Positions 1 to 6,779 of a stretch of DNA of 64,000 nucleotides are shown piece after piece. Origin of the DNA: an uncultured Christensenella sp. (GTDB taxonomy: Bacteria; Bacillota; Clostridia; Christensenellales; CAG-917); the NCBI GenBank assembly GCA_910584155.1, contig CAJTYG010000006.1, forward strand, positions 62,001 through 126,000, given 5' to 3'. The translations under genes and the position numbers were made by a program. The notes below the pieces were generated by a model. That model worked only from the letters and a program-made list of their open reading frames with translations. It was not told where the DNA came from and ran no database searches. Numbering within the stretch: the stretch's first letter is position 1; the number at the start of each line of letters is the position of its first letter.

Positions 1-627
1 CCACAGAATGATAGACCGTTTTTGTTCATATATAAAGGCAACTTAAATTTGCTAAATGACATTTCAAAAAATATAGCAGTCGTAGGAGTCTTAACTCCCG
101 ACGAAGACATCACCCGCCGAGAACAAAATATTGTCACTCAACTTGTCAAAAATGATATTTGCATAGTAAGTGGATTGGCAAGAGGTTGCGACAGCATTGC
201 TCACAAAGCTTGTTTGAAAAATGGCGGAAAGACCGTTGCATTTTTGCCTTCGACGATAAATTCGATATACCCTGCCGAAAACACTTCACTTGCAGAAAGC
301 ATAGTAGAAAACGATGGACTTATAATAACCGAATATGCAACTGAGTCCACAAATTATAAAGAAAATATTGCACGGCTTATCGAGCGAGACAGGCTGCAAG
401 CTATGTTTGCAAATTCCATCGTTTTAATCGCAAGTTATCGCAAAGGAGACGGAGATAGCGGAAGCAGACACGCTATGCTTAAAGCCAAACGCTACAACAG
501 AAAAAGACTCGTTATGTTCAATAAATCTACCGACGAAGGCAATCCGCTTTTCGGACTTAATGAGGACATGATAAAAGACGGGACAAAGATATTAACCCAT
601 TCAAGCATAAAGGAATTACTTAATTGA
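1..627 (+). CDS. DprA/Smf-like (SLOG fold) protein, 5'-truncated
   Basis: The frame is open from base 1, so the gene begins outside the window; the TTG at 22 is only an internal possibility. The visible part begins in the phrase typical of DprA just before its Rossmann domain (an IYKGN segment), then AVVG, SGLARGCDSIAHKACL (the SGxARGID-like signature), a PSTINSIYPAEN stretch, and an ITEYA segment. DprA loads RecA on ssDNA during transformation, but many relatives are nucleotide-sensing SLOG proteins in conflict systems. The next gene overlaps it (TTGA). It is more AT-rich than the core genes downstream. No C-terminal winged helix is present after about residue 200, unlike housekeeping DprA. 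Family assignment is firm; role is open. Confidence 0.8.
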   Translation, partial: PQNDRPFLFIYKGNLNLLNDISKNIAVVGVLTPDEDITRREQNIVTQLVKNDICIVSGLARGCDSIAHKACLKNGGKTVAFLPSTINSIYPAENTSLAESIVENDGLIITEYATESTNYKENIARLIERDRLQAMFANSIVLIASYRKGDGDSGSRHAMLKAKRYNRKRLVMFNKSTDEGNPLFGLNEDMIKDGTKILTHSSIKELLN

Positions 628-1163
628 AATATATAGTAGACTTAGATGACACGCTTGTTAATACAACTGAATTGAACAACGACGCTTACAACTACGCCTT
701 AAAAAAATACGGATATTGTCCTATAGAAACAGATTTACGAATAACCAGAAACGATTTGCAATCATTGACAAAATTGCAAGAGATAATCAACATAAAACAA
801 TACTATTTCTCTGAAAAATGGTTGCCGTACAGAGTTATTATTAACGATACTTTACTTGGCAAAATTAAACGACAAAACAAATCCGATTGCTATATATGGA
901 CAAAGGCTGATAAATATCGTGCGGAATTCATTTGCAAATATTGTAATCTCAACAGATATTTTAGCAAAATAATATTTGATAAAAAAACAAATATCAGTCA
1001 ATCCATCTCATATTTAGGCAGTATTATGCACGATGATATGCTAATTTATGAGAATAATATGCAATTCTTTGCCAATTCCAGCTCTCAAATTGTAGATACA
1101 ATAAAAAACAAATATTTTAATATCAATGGATACTTTATCAGCAATAAAAATCAAACAACCTAA
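624..1163 (+). CDS. HAD-superfamily phosphatase-like protein
   Basis: A 179-residue protein starting at TTG that overlaps the stop of the DprA-like gene by four bases (TTGA), so the two are translationally coupled. HAD motif I is DLDDTLVN at residues 6-13; a Thr after a hydrophobic strand (YIWTKAD) fits motif II; MHDDMLIYEN fits the acidic motif IV. A small helical cap would lie between motifs I and II. Substrate is unknown. Pairing of a HAD enzyme with a DprA-type protein suggests processing of a nucleotide-like molecule, but that is inference. It is AT-rich and followed by a terminator, so the pair forms the end of an operon that begins outside the window. Confidence 0.72.
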   Translation: MKYIVDLDDTLVNTTELNNDAYNYALKKYGYCPIETDLRITRNDLQSLTKLQEIINIKQYYFSEKWLPYRVIINDTLLGKIKRQNKSDCYIWTKADKYRAEFICKYCNLNRYFSKIIFDKKTNISQSISYLGSIMHDDMLIYENNMQFFANSSSQIVDTIKNKYFNINGYFISNKNQTT

Positions 1164-1210
1164 CTCAATACTAAATATGTATTCGAATTAGGTTATTATT
1201 GGGTCACCAA

Positions 1211-1240
1211 AAACACCACAAAGAGTGGTGTTTTTCTTTA
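1211..1240. terminator. Bidirectional intrinsic terminator
   Basis: Nine-pair stem AAACACCAC (1211-1219) with GTGGTGTTT (1225-1233), loop AAAGA, followed by T-rich sequence on the plus strand and by T5 on the minus strand. It separates the DprA/HAD pair from the convergent lipoprotein gene. A weaker hairpin (AACCTAA...TTAGGTT, about 1157-1195) overlaps the HAD stop codon. Confidence 0.75.
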
Positions 1241-1341
1241 CATCCGGAGATTTCACAATATTTTATATTATGCCCACACCTTGTGTGACGAACTCATTTT
1301 CGGACTGCAATATAATTTAATACACGCTGACTGAATATTGT

Positions 1342-1791
1342 CTATTTGTACACTGAAATTAACGCCCCACAGTAATCTTCAAAAAATATGCCGCCAATCT
1401 CTTTGTCTTCAAAATAATAATCAAATTTTATTTTATTGGAGTTGACCACCACGGATATAACGATACAATCGCCAAACGTACCGTAATAACTGTTTATTTT
1501 TACTTCGTCCGTAGTTATATTTGGATATTCTTTTTTGCTATTAAACTTCTTTTTAAATGCATTTTTTATGCTTTTTTGAGACTTTTCACTGAGTGCATCA
1601 AGATTTTGGATAGCAGTTGTGCCATTCCAACCGTCGGCTATTTGCTGCAGATCTTCAACGCTAAGCCAACCTTGCTCGTATGCTTGCTCTAATGTATAGA
1701 GCTTGCCTTCATCATTATTGCAACCGTAAAGCAGACCGCCTAAGCATATCACCGACATCAATACGCATAATAATAACGCAGATTTTTTCAT
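1342..1791 (-). CDS. Small predicted lipoprotein, unknown function
   Basis: 149 residues. N-terminal lysines, a hydrophobic stretch and the lipobox LLYGC (Cys about residue 24) show a type II signal peptide; the mature protein would be tethered to the outer face of the membrane. The body has a short helical segment (LYTLEQAYEQGWLSVEDL) and a beta-rich half. No family recognised. An AGGGTG ribosome site precedes the ATG and a full sigma-A promoter lies just upstream (1823-1851), so it is a single-gene unit facing the DprA/HAD operon. Confidence 0.72.
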   Translation of the reverse strand: MKKSALLLCVLMSVICLGGLLYGCNNDEGKLYTLEQAYEQGWLSVEDLQQIADGWNGTTAIQNLDALSEKSQKSIKNAFKKKFNSKKEYPNITTDEVKINSYYGTFGDCIVISVVVNSNKIKFDYYFEDKEIGGIFFEDYCGALISVYK

Positions 1792-1822
1792 AGCCGCACC
1801 CTCTCAAAAATATCTTATAAAT

Positions 1823-1851
1823 AGTATATTTTATCTATTAAGCAATGTCAA
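1823..1851 (-). promoter_or_regulatory. Sigma-A promoter of the small lipoprotein
   Basis: On the minus strand TTGACA (1851-1846), 17-base spacer, TATACT (1828-1823). The predicted start is about 25 bases upstream of the ATG at 1791, leaving room for the AGGGTG ribosome site. Confidence 0.75.
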
Positions 1852-1872
1852 TATCGATTTAGCATGCGCAGA

Positions 1873-2070
1873 CCTTTGAGATTCAAGACATATACCATGC
1901 TTATACTTGTCGAATTTTGTTGATTTTTTGCTACCTTTGTCGAACACGAAATTATTTGCCGAAAAGGCTTGCTATATGTCATTTAGAGTGATATTTTGTA
2001 AGTGTCTTCCAATAACTCCTTTAATGTGTAGAGAAATAGCGGCGTCAATTTGGCGTCGTTATTTCTTTTT
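1873..2070 (+). repeat. Copy A of a ~200 bp non-coding unit with paired TTGTCGAA boxes
   Basis: Aligns by eye with 2721-2922. Shared parts in order: a TTGA-ATT-AAGACATAT block, TTGTCGAA at 1907-1914 and again at 1937-1944 (30 bp apart), a CATTT-rich block, a TTTAA...AGAAATA block, then a hairpin (2033-2044 with 2053-2065) followed by TTTTT. TGTCGAA equals the 0A-box recognised by Spo0A. No ORF of coding quality is present on the plus strand. It may be a short RNA gene with its terminator, or a decayed mobile-element end. Confidence 0.5.
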
Positions 2071-2076
2071 GCACTA

Positions 2077-2283
2077 TTATTCATCGCTTTTAGCACTACA
2101 CTCTTGCAGCTTAGCAACCGCCCATCGCAAAAACTCAGCTTTCTTCATACCTGCAGCAGCAATAGCTGCACTGATGCGCTCATATTCATCGGGCAAAAGA
2201 TTTACAATAAACTTCTCATACTTCCCATTTATCTTTTTTGCATACTTCTTATCCGCAGCTTTCTGTGCTTCGCTCCTTGCCAT
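2077..2283 (-). CDS. Small ribbon-helix-helix-like protein
   Basis: 68 residues, very basic N terminus (MARSEAQKAADKKYAKK), then KFIVNLLPDEYERISAAIAAAG, which resembles the strand-helix-helix of Arc/MetJ (RHH) proteins, and a second helix KKAEFLRWAVAKL. Such proteins occur as antitoxins, relaxosome accessories and regulators in plasmids and integrative elements. A clear GGAGG lies seven bases before the ATG. Two GC-rich hairpins lie upstream (2333-2400). No toxin or relaxase gene is adjacent, so the biological partner is not visible. A stray part of an integrated element is the likeliest source. Confidence 0.62.
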   Translation of the reverse strand: MARSEAQKAADKKYAKKINGKYEKFIVNLLPDEYERISAAIAAAGMKKAEFLRWAVAKLQECSAKSDE

Positions 2284-2332
2284 AAATTGCCTCCTTGACT
2301 TTTTTTGCTCACCGTGCTATTGTTTTTGTGGA

Positions 2333-2406
2333 GGCAGGCGGTGAGCTGCCTGCCCCTCTTTGTTTGGAGCCGCTTTTCCGTTTGCTACTCGGGGCGGCTC
2401 TTTTGT
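2333..2406. other. Two tandem GC-rich hairpins upstream of the RHH gene
   Basis: Hairpin 1: GGCAGGC (2333-2339) with GCCTGCC (2348-2354). Hairpin 2: GAGCCGC (2367-2373) with GCGGCTC (2394-2400), followed on the plus strand by TTTTGTTT, so it can act as a plus-strand terminator. On the minus strand both would fall in the leader of the RHH gene. Adjacent dyads beside an RHH gene also recall oriT regions, but no nic site could be recognised. Confidence 0.45.
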
Positions 2407-2720
2407 TTAATATAACATATCACCTACAAATAAGCAAAACTTATATTGCAATATAACTATAATCTAAACGTATCAACTACTATTTGCTCAATAAATTTGT
2501 CAAACACATATAAGACTGCTTAAAACAAGCGGTCTTTATGCGCAGAAGCTGAACCAAATCGGCTTACTATTATCACGTGTTTAACCTCAAGGTTTTCGCC
2601 AATAATCATTTTTCATTACGCTCACCGTCAGAAACATCTACCTACGTTATTGCTTCTGCACTAAAACTACTGTTGTTTTGCACGCTTGAAAAACAAAACT
2701 ATAAAATTAGTCCACTCGGT
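2407..2720. other. AT-rich non-coding stretch
   Basis: No convincing gene on either strand. It contains the perfect 16-bp palindrome TTATATTGCAATATAA around 2449-2464 and an 11-bp stem TAAGACTGCTT (2511-2521) with AAGCGGTCTTTA (2527-2538) not followed by a T run. Nothing else recognised. Confidence 0.4.
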
Positions 2721-2922
2721 CCTTGAAATTTAAGACATATCCCTGCATATCCTTGTCGAATTATATCGATTTTTGGCTTTGTTTGTCGAATGGAAAATAA
2801 CTTGCAGAAATTTGTTGATTTATGCGCATTTTTAAGTTATATTACAAAAGGTTTAACATAGTAGAAATATGAAACGATGAGTTCCTTAGGGGGCTTGTTG
2901 TTTCATTTATAAGAGTTTTTTT
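2721..2922 (+). repeat. Copy B of the paired TTGTCGAA unit
   Basis: Diverged copy of 1873-2070. TTGTCGAA occurs at 2753-2760 and 2783-2790, again exactly 30 bp apart. About 80 bases later a 13-pair stem with G-U pairs (2869-2881 with 2894-2906) is followed after nine bases by T7 (2916-2922). The first ~85 bp are about three-quarters identical to copy A by eye with one one-base gap. Confidence 0.5.
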
Positions 2923-2987
2923 GATAAAAATGCGGCATAAAATTTAATGCTATAAAATTAAGCAACAGTCAACGTAGATTTTTGATA

Positions 2988-3016
2988 TTGCACTGCTAAA
3001 GTTTGTATGTTATAAT
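2988..3016 (+). promoter_or_regulatory. Sigma-A promoter giving a leaderless transcript
   Basis: TTGCAC (2988-2993), 17-base spacer, perfect TATAAT (3011-3016), six bases, then ATG at 3023. The expected +1 falls on or one base from the A of the start codon, and there is no Shine-Dalgarno sequence. Confidence 0.65.
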
Positions 3017-3022
3017 TTATTT

Positions 3023-3481
3023 ATGGAAAAACACAGGCTTTACATCACTAAAAAAAATCAGATTTGGACGATAGGCGGCACAAAAGACGTGCTGATGAGC
3101 TATCTTGACGGCGATGACGATGAAATTTTACAGTTTGCCGTGCCTGACAAGGATTTTGCGATCATACTGAAAAACGATATGACCTACACCGTCTTAGACA
3201 CGCAGCAGGAAGCCAAGGACTATATTGCAAACATATATCGCAACTACAACATTTATCAAAACAACGACGACAGGTGCTATATAATGCGTGACGACCACGA
3301 CCGCAGATATCTGACCTCGGCAGAGGCTCAAAAGGACGGCGTTTTTGACTATGTATTTGTGCCGAGAGGCAAATATTACATCACAAAATTCGGCAAAATA
3401 ATAGGCGTCGGCAGCAGCGAGCAGGAAATGCAGCAGAAAATGTATAACCACTACCGTGCAAAATACACTTATTCGGCATAA
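3023..3481 (+). CDS. Hypothetical protein, unknown function
   Basis: 152 residues, soluble, acidic and tyrosine-rich, with no signal peptide or membrane segment. No family recognised. Two similar half-sequences are visible (LYITKKNQIWTIGG near residue 6 and KYYITKFGKIIGVG near residue 119), suggesting a duplicated beta-hairpin motif. The start is the ATG placed by the promoter at 2988-3016. It stands alone between non-coding sequence and the terminators near 3500-3592. Confidence 0.6.
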   Translation: MEKHRLYITKKNQIWTIGGTKDVLMSYLDGDDDEILQFAVPDKDFAIILKNDMTYTVLDTQQEAKDYIANIYRNYNIYQNNDDRCYIMRDDHDRRYLTSAEAQKDGVFDYVFVPRGKYYITKFGKIIGVGSSEQEMQQKMYNHYRAKYTYSA

Positions 3482-3558
3482 CTTTTGATATAACTCAAAC
3501 GCTCACACAAAGTGAGCGTCATATCTCTTTTGCAAACGGTGTTTAATAAAGTTTATCA

Positions 3559-3592
3559 GACTGCGACCTACCGATTTCGGTAGGTCGCAGTC
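3559..3592. terminator. Strong bidirectional terminator between convergent genes
   Basis: Perfect 15-bp stem GACTGCGACCTACCG (3559-3573) with its complement (3578-3592), loop ATTT, with T-rich flanks on both strands. It ends the hypothetical gene from the left and spoIVA from the right. A second stem (3499-3506 with 3512-3519) lies closer to the hypothetical gene. Confidence 0.8.
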
Positions 3593-3598
3593 GGTTTG

Positions 3599-5077
3599 TT
3601 AAAGAAGAATACAGATCACTCCGCCCTTACCTTCGTTGACTATCCTGCCGAGCGTACGGCGCAGCTTTTGTTCCGCATCGTTGGGAACAGTGTGCAGCTT
3701 ATTGTTTATTCCGTCCGCAACAAGCGAGCTCAGCGTTCTGCCGAAAATGTTTGTATCGAGTATAGCTTGCTTATCGTTTTCAAAATCGGCGAGCATAGAA
3801 TCCACAAAGTCCTTACTTTGTTCCTCGCTTCCGATAAGCGGACTTACTTCAGTTTCGACATCGACTCTCATAATATGCAGCGACGGTGCGTGCGCTTTAA
3901 GCTGTACGCCGTACTGCTGTCCCTGCTTGAGCACGGTCGGCTCTTGAATTTCTATTTCGTCCATAGTCGGCAGCACAATTCCGTAGCCGAACGTATCCAC
4001 CTGCTCAAGTGCGGACTGCAGTTTTTCTATCTTATCCCTGCCCTTTGTGAGCTTTTTGAGTTGAGCGAGCAAATCAAAGCTATCCTCTACCTCAATACCG
4101 CACTCTGCGCTTGCAATTTGATAAAACACTCCGTCCTTAGGCTCGAGCTGCACCTCTATCTTACCCTTGCCTGCGTCAAGATTGATGACGGACGGCTCCT
4201 GCCAAAACTCCGTGGTCTTAAAGAAGGTGTCTATATGCTCATAGTCCTTCATCTTATTTACGCTGTCGCCCACGCCTCGCACAAGCTCGATAAGCTCTTT
4301 TATGACGTCGTTGTCGATAGGCAGCGCACGCACCCAACGTGGCAGATCGAAATCTATCATAGTTACGGCAAATTCAAGAAGGATAGATTCCAAAATTTCC
4401 GTTATATCCTGCTCGTCCAAATTGACCGCATTTTTTATGAGAACGGGAGCGTCGTACTTGCTCTCAAGCTCACCCTTAAGCTGCAATGCGGACGGTGCAT
4501 TGACATCGGCTACGTTAAGCACGATAGCAAATGGCTTGCCGCACTCCTTGAGCTCACGCACGACACGCTCCTCAGCCTCAACATAGTCCTCTCTTGCAAT
4601 GCCCGAAAAGCTGCCGTCCGTCGTCACCGCAAGCGCAATGGTGCTGTGCTCCTTGATTACTTTTTGCGTGCCGATTTCCGCCGCTTTTGAAAAGGGGATC
4701 TGCTCCTCCGACCACGGAGTGGAAACCATACGTTCCTTACCCTCTTCCTCGGCGCCGAGCGCACCTCCCACAAGATAACCTACGCAGTCGATAAGGCGCA
4801 TATTGACGGCAAGGTTTTCACCTATAGGCACACGCACCGCTTCGTTGGGCACAAAGCGTGGCTGCGTTGTCATAATGGTTTTTCCGTCTGCCGATTGCGG
4901 AATTTCATCAATAGCTCTGCTGCGTTCGTCGGGATTTTCTATGCCGTCCACGACGAGCTTTTGCATCACCTGCTTGATGAGCGTAGATTTGCCCGTGCGC
5001 ACGGGTCCTACCACACCCACATAGACGTCACCGCCGGTGCGGGATGCAATATCACGATAAAGGTCAAATTTATCCAT
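3599..5077 (-). CDS. spoIVA: Stage IV sporulation protein A (spore coat morphogenetic ATPase)
   Basis: 492 residues, the length usual for SpoIVA. SpoIVA polymerises with ATP on the outer forespore membrane and forms the base layer of the coat; it acts in the mother cell. Walker A is GPVRTGKS (residues 24-31), and the polymerisation-essential C terminus ends GGVICILL. A longer frame begins at TTG 5089, but that TTG lies inside the ribosome site GGAGGAG, so the ATG at 5077 is the start. A close match to a sigma-E promoter lies upstream. It ends at a strong terminator, so it is monocistronic. It is the best single marker that the organism makes spores. Confidence 0.97.
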   Translation of the reverse strand: MDKFDLYRDIASRTGGDVYVGVVGPVRTGKSTLIKQVMQKLVVDGIENPDERSRAIDEIPQSADGKTIMTTQPRFVPNEAVRVPIGENLAVNMRLIDCVGYLVGGALGAEEEGKERMVSTPWSEEQIPFSKAAEIGTQKVIKEHSTIALAVTTDGSFSGIAREDYVEAEERVVRELKECGKPFAIVLNVADVNAPSALQLKGELESKYDAPVLIKNAVNLDEQDITEILESILLEFAVTMIDFDLPRWVRALPIDNDVIKELIELVRGVGDSVNKMKDYEHIDTFFKTTEFWQEPSVINLDAGKGKIEVQLEPKDGVFYQIASAECGIEVEDSFDLLAQLKKLTKGRDKIEKLQSALEQVDTFGYGIVLPTMDEIEIQEPTVLKQGQQYGVQLKAHAPSLHIMRVDVETEVSPLIGSEEQSKDFVDSMLADFENDKQAILDTNIFGRTLSSLVADGINNKLHTVPNDAEQKLRRTLGRIVNEGKGGVICILL

Positions 5078-5101
5078 AAACTCCTCCAACTTGGTTTGTA
5101 A

Positions 5102-5131
5102 AATCTATGTGTCCTTACGGCGTAATATGAC
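5102..5131 (-). promoter_or_regulatory. Sigma-E promoter of spoIVA
   Basis: Minus strand GTCATATT (5131-5124), 14-base spacer, CATAGATT (5109-5102). The sigma-E consensus is KMATATT-N14/15-CATACANT; one mismatch in the -10. Predicted start about 5095, with a ~18-base leader holding GGAGGAG. spoIVA is a known sigma-E gene in Bacillus. Confidence 0.72.
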
Positions 5132-5391
5132 AAAGCAATACAAAAATTGTAAAAACATTTTTACATCAAAAAAAGCGACTTCAAAAATGACAGCCCCATT
5201 ATGTTTATATATAAAATATACTAAACAGTGTATTTTTACATTTAAAGTCGAATTATCAAAACCGCAATGTTTTATACAAATCGAACATTTTTAGAATACT
5301 TTTACTGTTTTAATCAACAAAATTTACTTAAAATTACTTAATACTACAGTTGCTTTGTGAAGATTTTTTATTTTTACATTATTGCAGAAAA
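5132..5391. other. AT-rich intergenic stretch upstream of spoIVA
   Basis: No gene seen. It holds the near-perfect palindrome TGTAAAAA-CA-TTTTTACA (5148-5165), 17 bases upstream of the sigma-E -35, and two further ATTTTTACAT motifs (about 5231 and 5371). These could be sites for a mother-cell regulator, but no known consensus could be matched with confidence. Confidence 0.35.
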
Positions 5392-5422
5392 AATTAAACG
5401 GCGCAAACTGCGCCGTTTAATT
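5392..5422 (-). terminator. Terminator of the aminotransferase gene
   Basis: 14-bp stem (5392-5405 with 5409-5422) containing AAACGGCGCA and its complement with loop AAC, followed by a T-rich tract on the minus strand. Confidence 0.82.
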
Positions 5423-5443
5423 AAATATAAGTCAAATTGTCTC

Positions 5444-6718
5444 TCATTTATTTAAATACTTTTCCAACAAAGCGATTTTTATAGAACAGATAAGCACGTC
5501 CGACGCAAAGTTTGTTTCGGCAAGCGACGGCACTGACGGCGCAATACGTATATTGCTGTCAGCATCGTCCTGCATGTAAGGATATGTCGAGCCTGCCGCA
5601 GTAAACTTTACGCCCGCCTCCAAGGCAAGCGCCACGACACGCTTTGCGCAGCCCTTTACGTCAAGCGAAATAAAGTATCCGCCGTGCGGTGTGCTCCATC
5701 TTACAACGTCCCACTGCTCTGCAAAAGCTTCACCGAGCTTATGCTCAAACAGCTCGAATTTGGGGCGTAGGATATCGGCGTGCATTGTCATTATACGCTT
5801 TATATTTTCTACGTCCTTTAAAAACTCTACGTGCATTATCTGATTGACCTTGTTTGGATTTATCTGCTTGAAAAAGGTCTTTTTTAGTATATCTTCCACG
5901 TTTGCCTCGCTCGTGGCAAGCGCAGCTACTCCGCTGCCCGCAAACGTAATTTTCGACGTGGACGCAAGCTCATATATCATATCCTCGTTGCCGTACTGCC
6001 TTGCGGGGATAAACACATTGAGCAGCTCGTCTTCCTGCTCATACAGACCGTGCACGATATAGGCGTTGTCCCAAAACACTCTGAAGTCCTTTGCACGTGG
6101 CTTGAGCCCCGCTATACGTTCAACGACGTTGTCGCTGTATACTACACCTGTAGGATTTGAATATTTTGGCACGCACCACATTCCCTTTATGCTTTCGTCG
6201 TCACGCACGAGCATTTCCACCACGCTCATATCCGGTCCGTCGTCAAGCATAGGCACCGCTATCATCTCTATCCCAAAGGTTTGGCAAATCGCAAAATGGC
6301 GGTCGTAACCGGGTGCAGGACAGATAAACTTCACCTTGTCGAGCTTATTCCACGGCGTATTGCCTCTTACGCCAAACTGCATTGCAAACTGCACAAGATT
6401 GTACATTATATCAAGCGAGCTGCCGTCAAAGACGATGACCTCGCTGCTTTTTACCTCAAGAAGATTTGCAAAAAGCTCTCTTGCGGGCTTCACGCCTGCG
6501 GGCTCGCCGTAGTTTCTTGCGTCTATTCCGCTCATATTGTAATTGTAGCCGCCTGCGTTTTTCAGCATAGGCATAGCGATATCGAGCTGCTCCTTAGACG
6601 GACGGCCCCTTGTCATATCCACACTTACGCCCTGCTTTTGCAGCTTTTTATAAAGCTTTTGCTGCTCGCAGAGGGCTTGCTCCAATTCCTGTTTTGACAT
6701 TTGACTGTATTCTTTCAT
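5444..6718 (-). CDS. Aspartate aminotransferase, type Ic (MocR-like class I/II fold)
   Basis: 424 residues. PLP-dependent transamination of aspartate and 2-oxoglutarate to oxaloacetate and glutamate. The subgroup signatures are DMTRGRPS near residue 34, NYGEPAG, FDGSSLDIMYN, CPAPGYDRH, the PLP-binding NPTG (188-191), DNAY (218-221) and Schiff-base lysine in STSK (Lys256). This aminotransferase group has its own family and is common in actinobacteria and Clostridia. A GAGG precedes the ATG. It follows der by 61 bases and ends at a terminator, so it may be the last gene of the rnj-der operon. Confidence 0.88.
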   Translation of the reverse strand: MKEYSQMSKQELEQALCEQQKLYKKLQKQGVSVDMTRGRPSKEQLDIAMPMLKNAGGYNYNMSGIDARNYGEPAGVKPARELFANLLEVKSSEVIVFDGSSLDIMYNLVQFAMQFGVRGNTPWNKLDKVKFICPAPGYDRHFAICQTFGIEMIAVPMLDDGPDMSVVEMLVRDDESIKGMWCVPKYSNPTGVVYSDNVVERIAGLKPRAKDFRVFWDNAYIVHGLYEQEDELLNVFIPARQYGNEDMIYELASTSKITFAGSGVAALATSEANVEDILKKTFFKQINPNKVNQIMHVEFLKDVENIKRIMTMHADILRPKFELFEHKLGEAFAEQWDVVRWSTPHGGYFISLDVKGCAKRVVALALEAGVKFTAAGSTYPYMQDDADSNIRIAPSVPSLAETNFASDVLICSIKIALLEKYLNK

Positions 6719-6779
6719 CTTAGCCTCGTATTTTTGCTTATACTATATTATAAGTAATTGTTTTATCCGTTGTTTCTTA

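Noticed and set aside
1907..2070. Protein-coding reading of the plus-strand frame 1907-2344
   Set aside because: No ribosome site, hydrophobic antisense composition over the RHH gene, and it runs through a terminator hairpin.
2721..2922. CRISPR or insertion-sequence array from the two repeated units
   Set aside because: Only two diverged copies 850 bp apart, no spacers, no transposase.
3596..4690. Plus-strand 364-codon frame opposite spoIVA
   Set aside because: Mirror of spoIVA coding sequence with no start signals.
5078..5089. TTG start of spoIVA four codons upstream (and the same for der at 8102)
   Set aside because: These TTG codons overlap the ribosome-binding GGAG(G) itself; the following ATG is the start.
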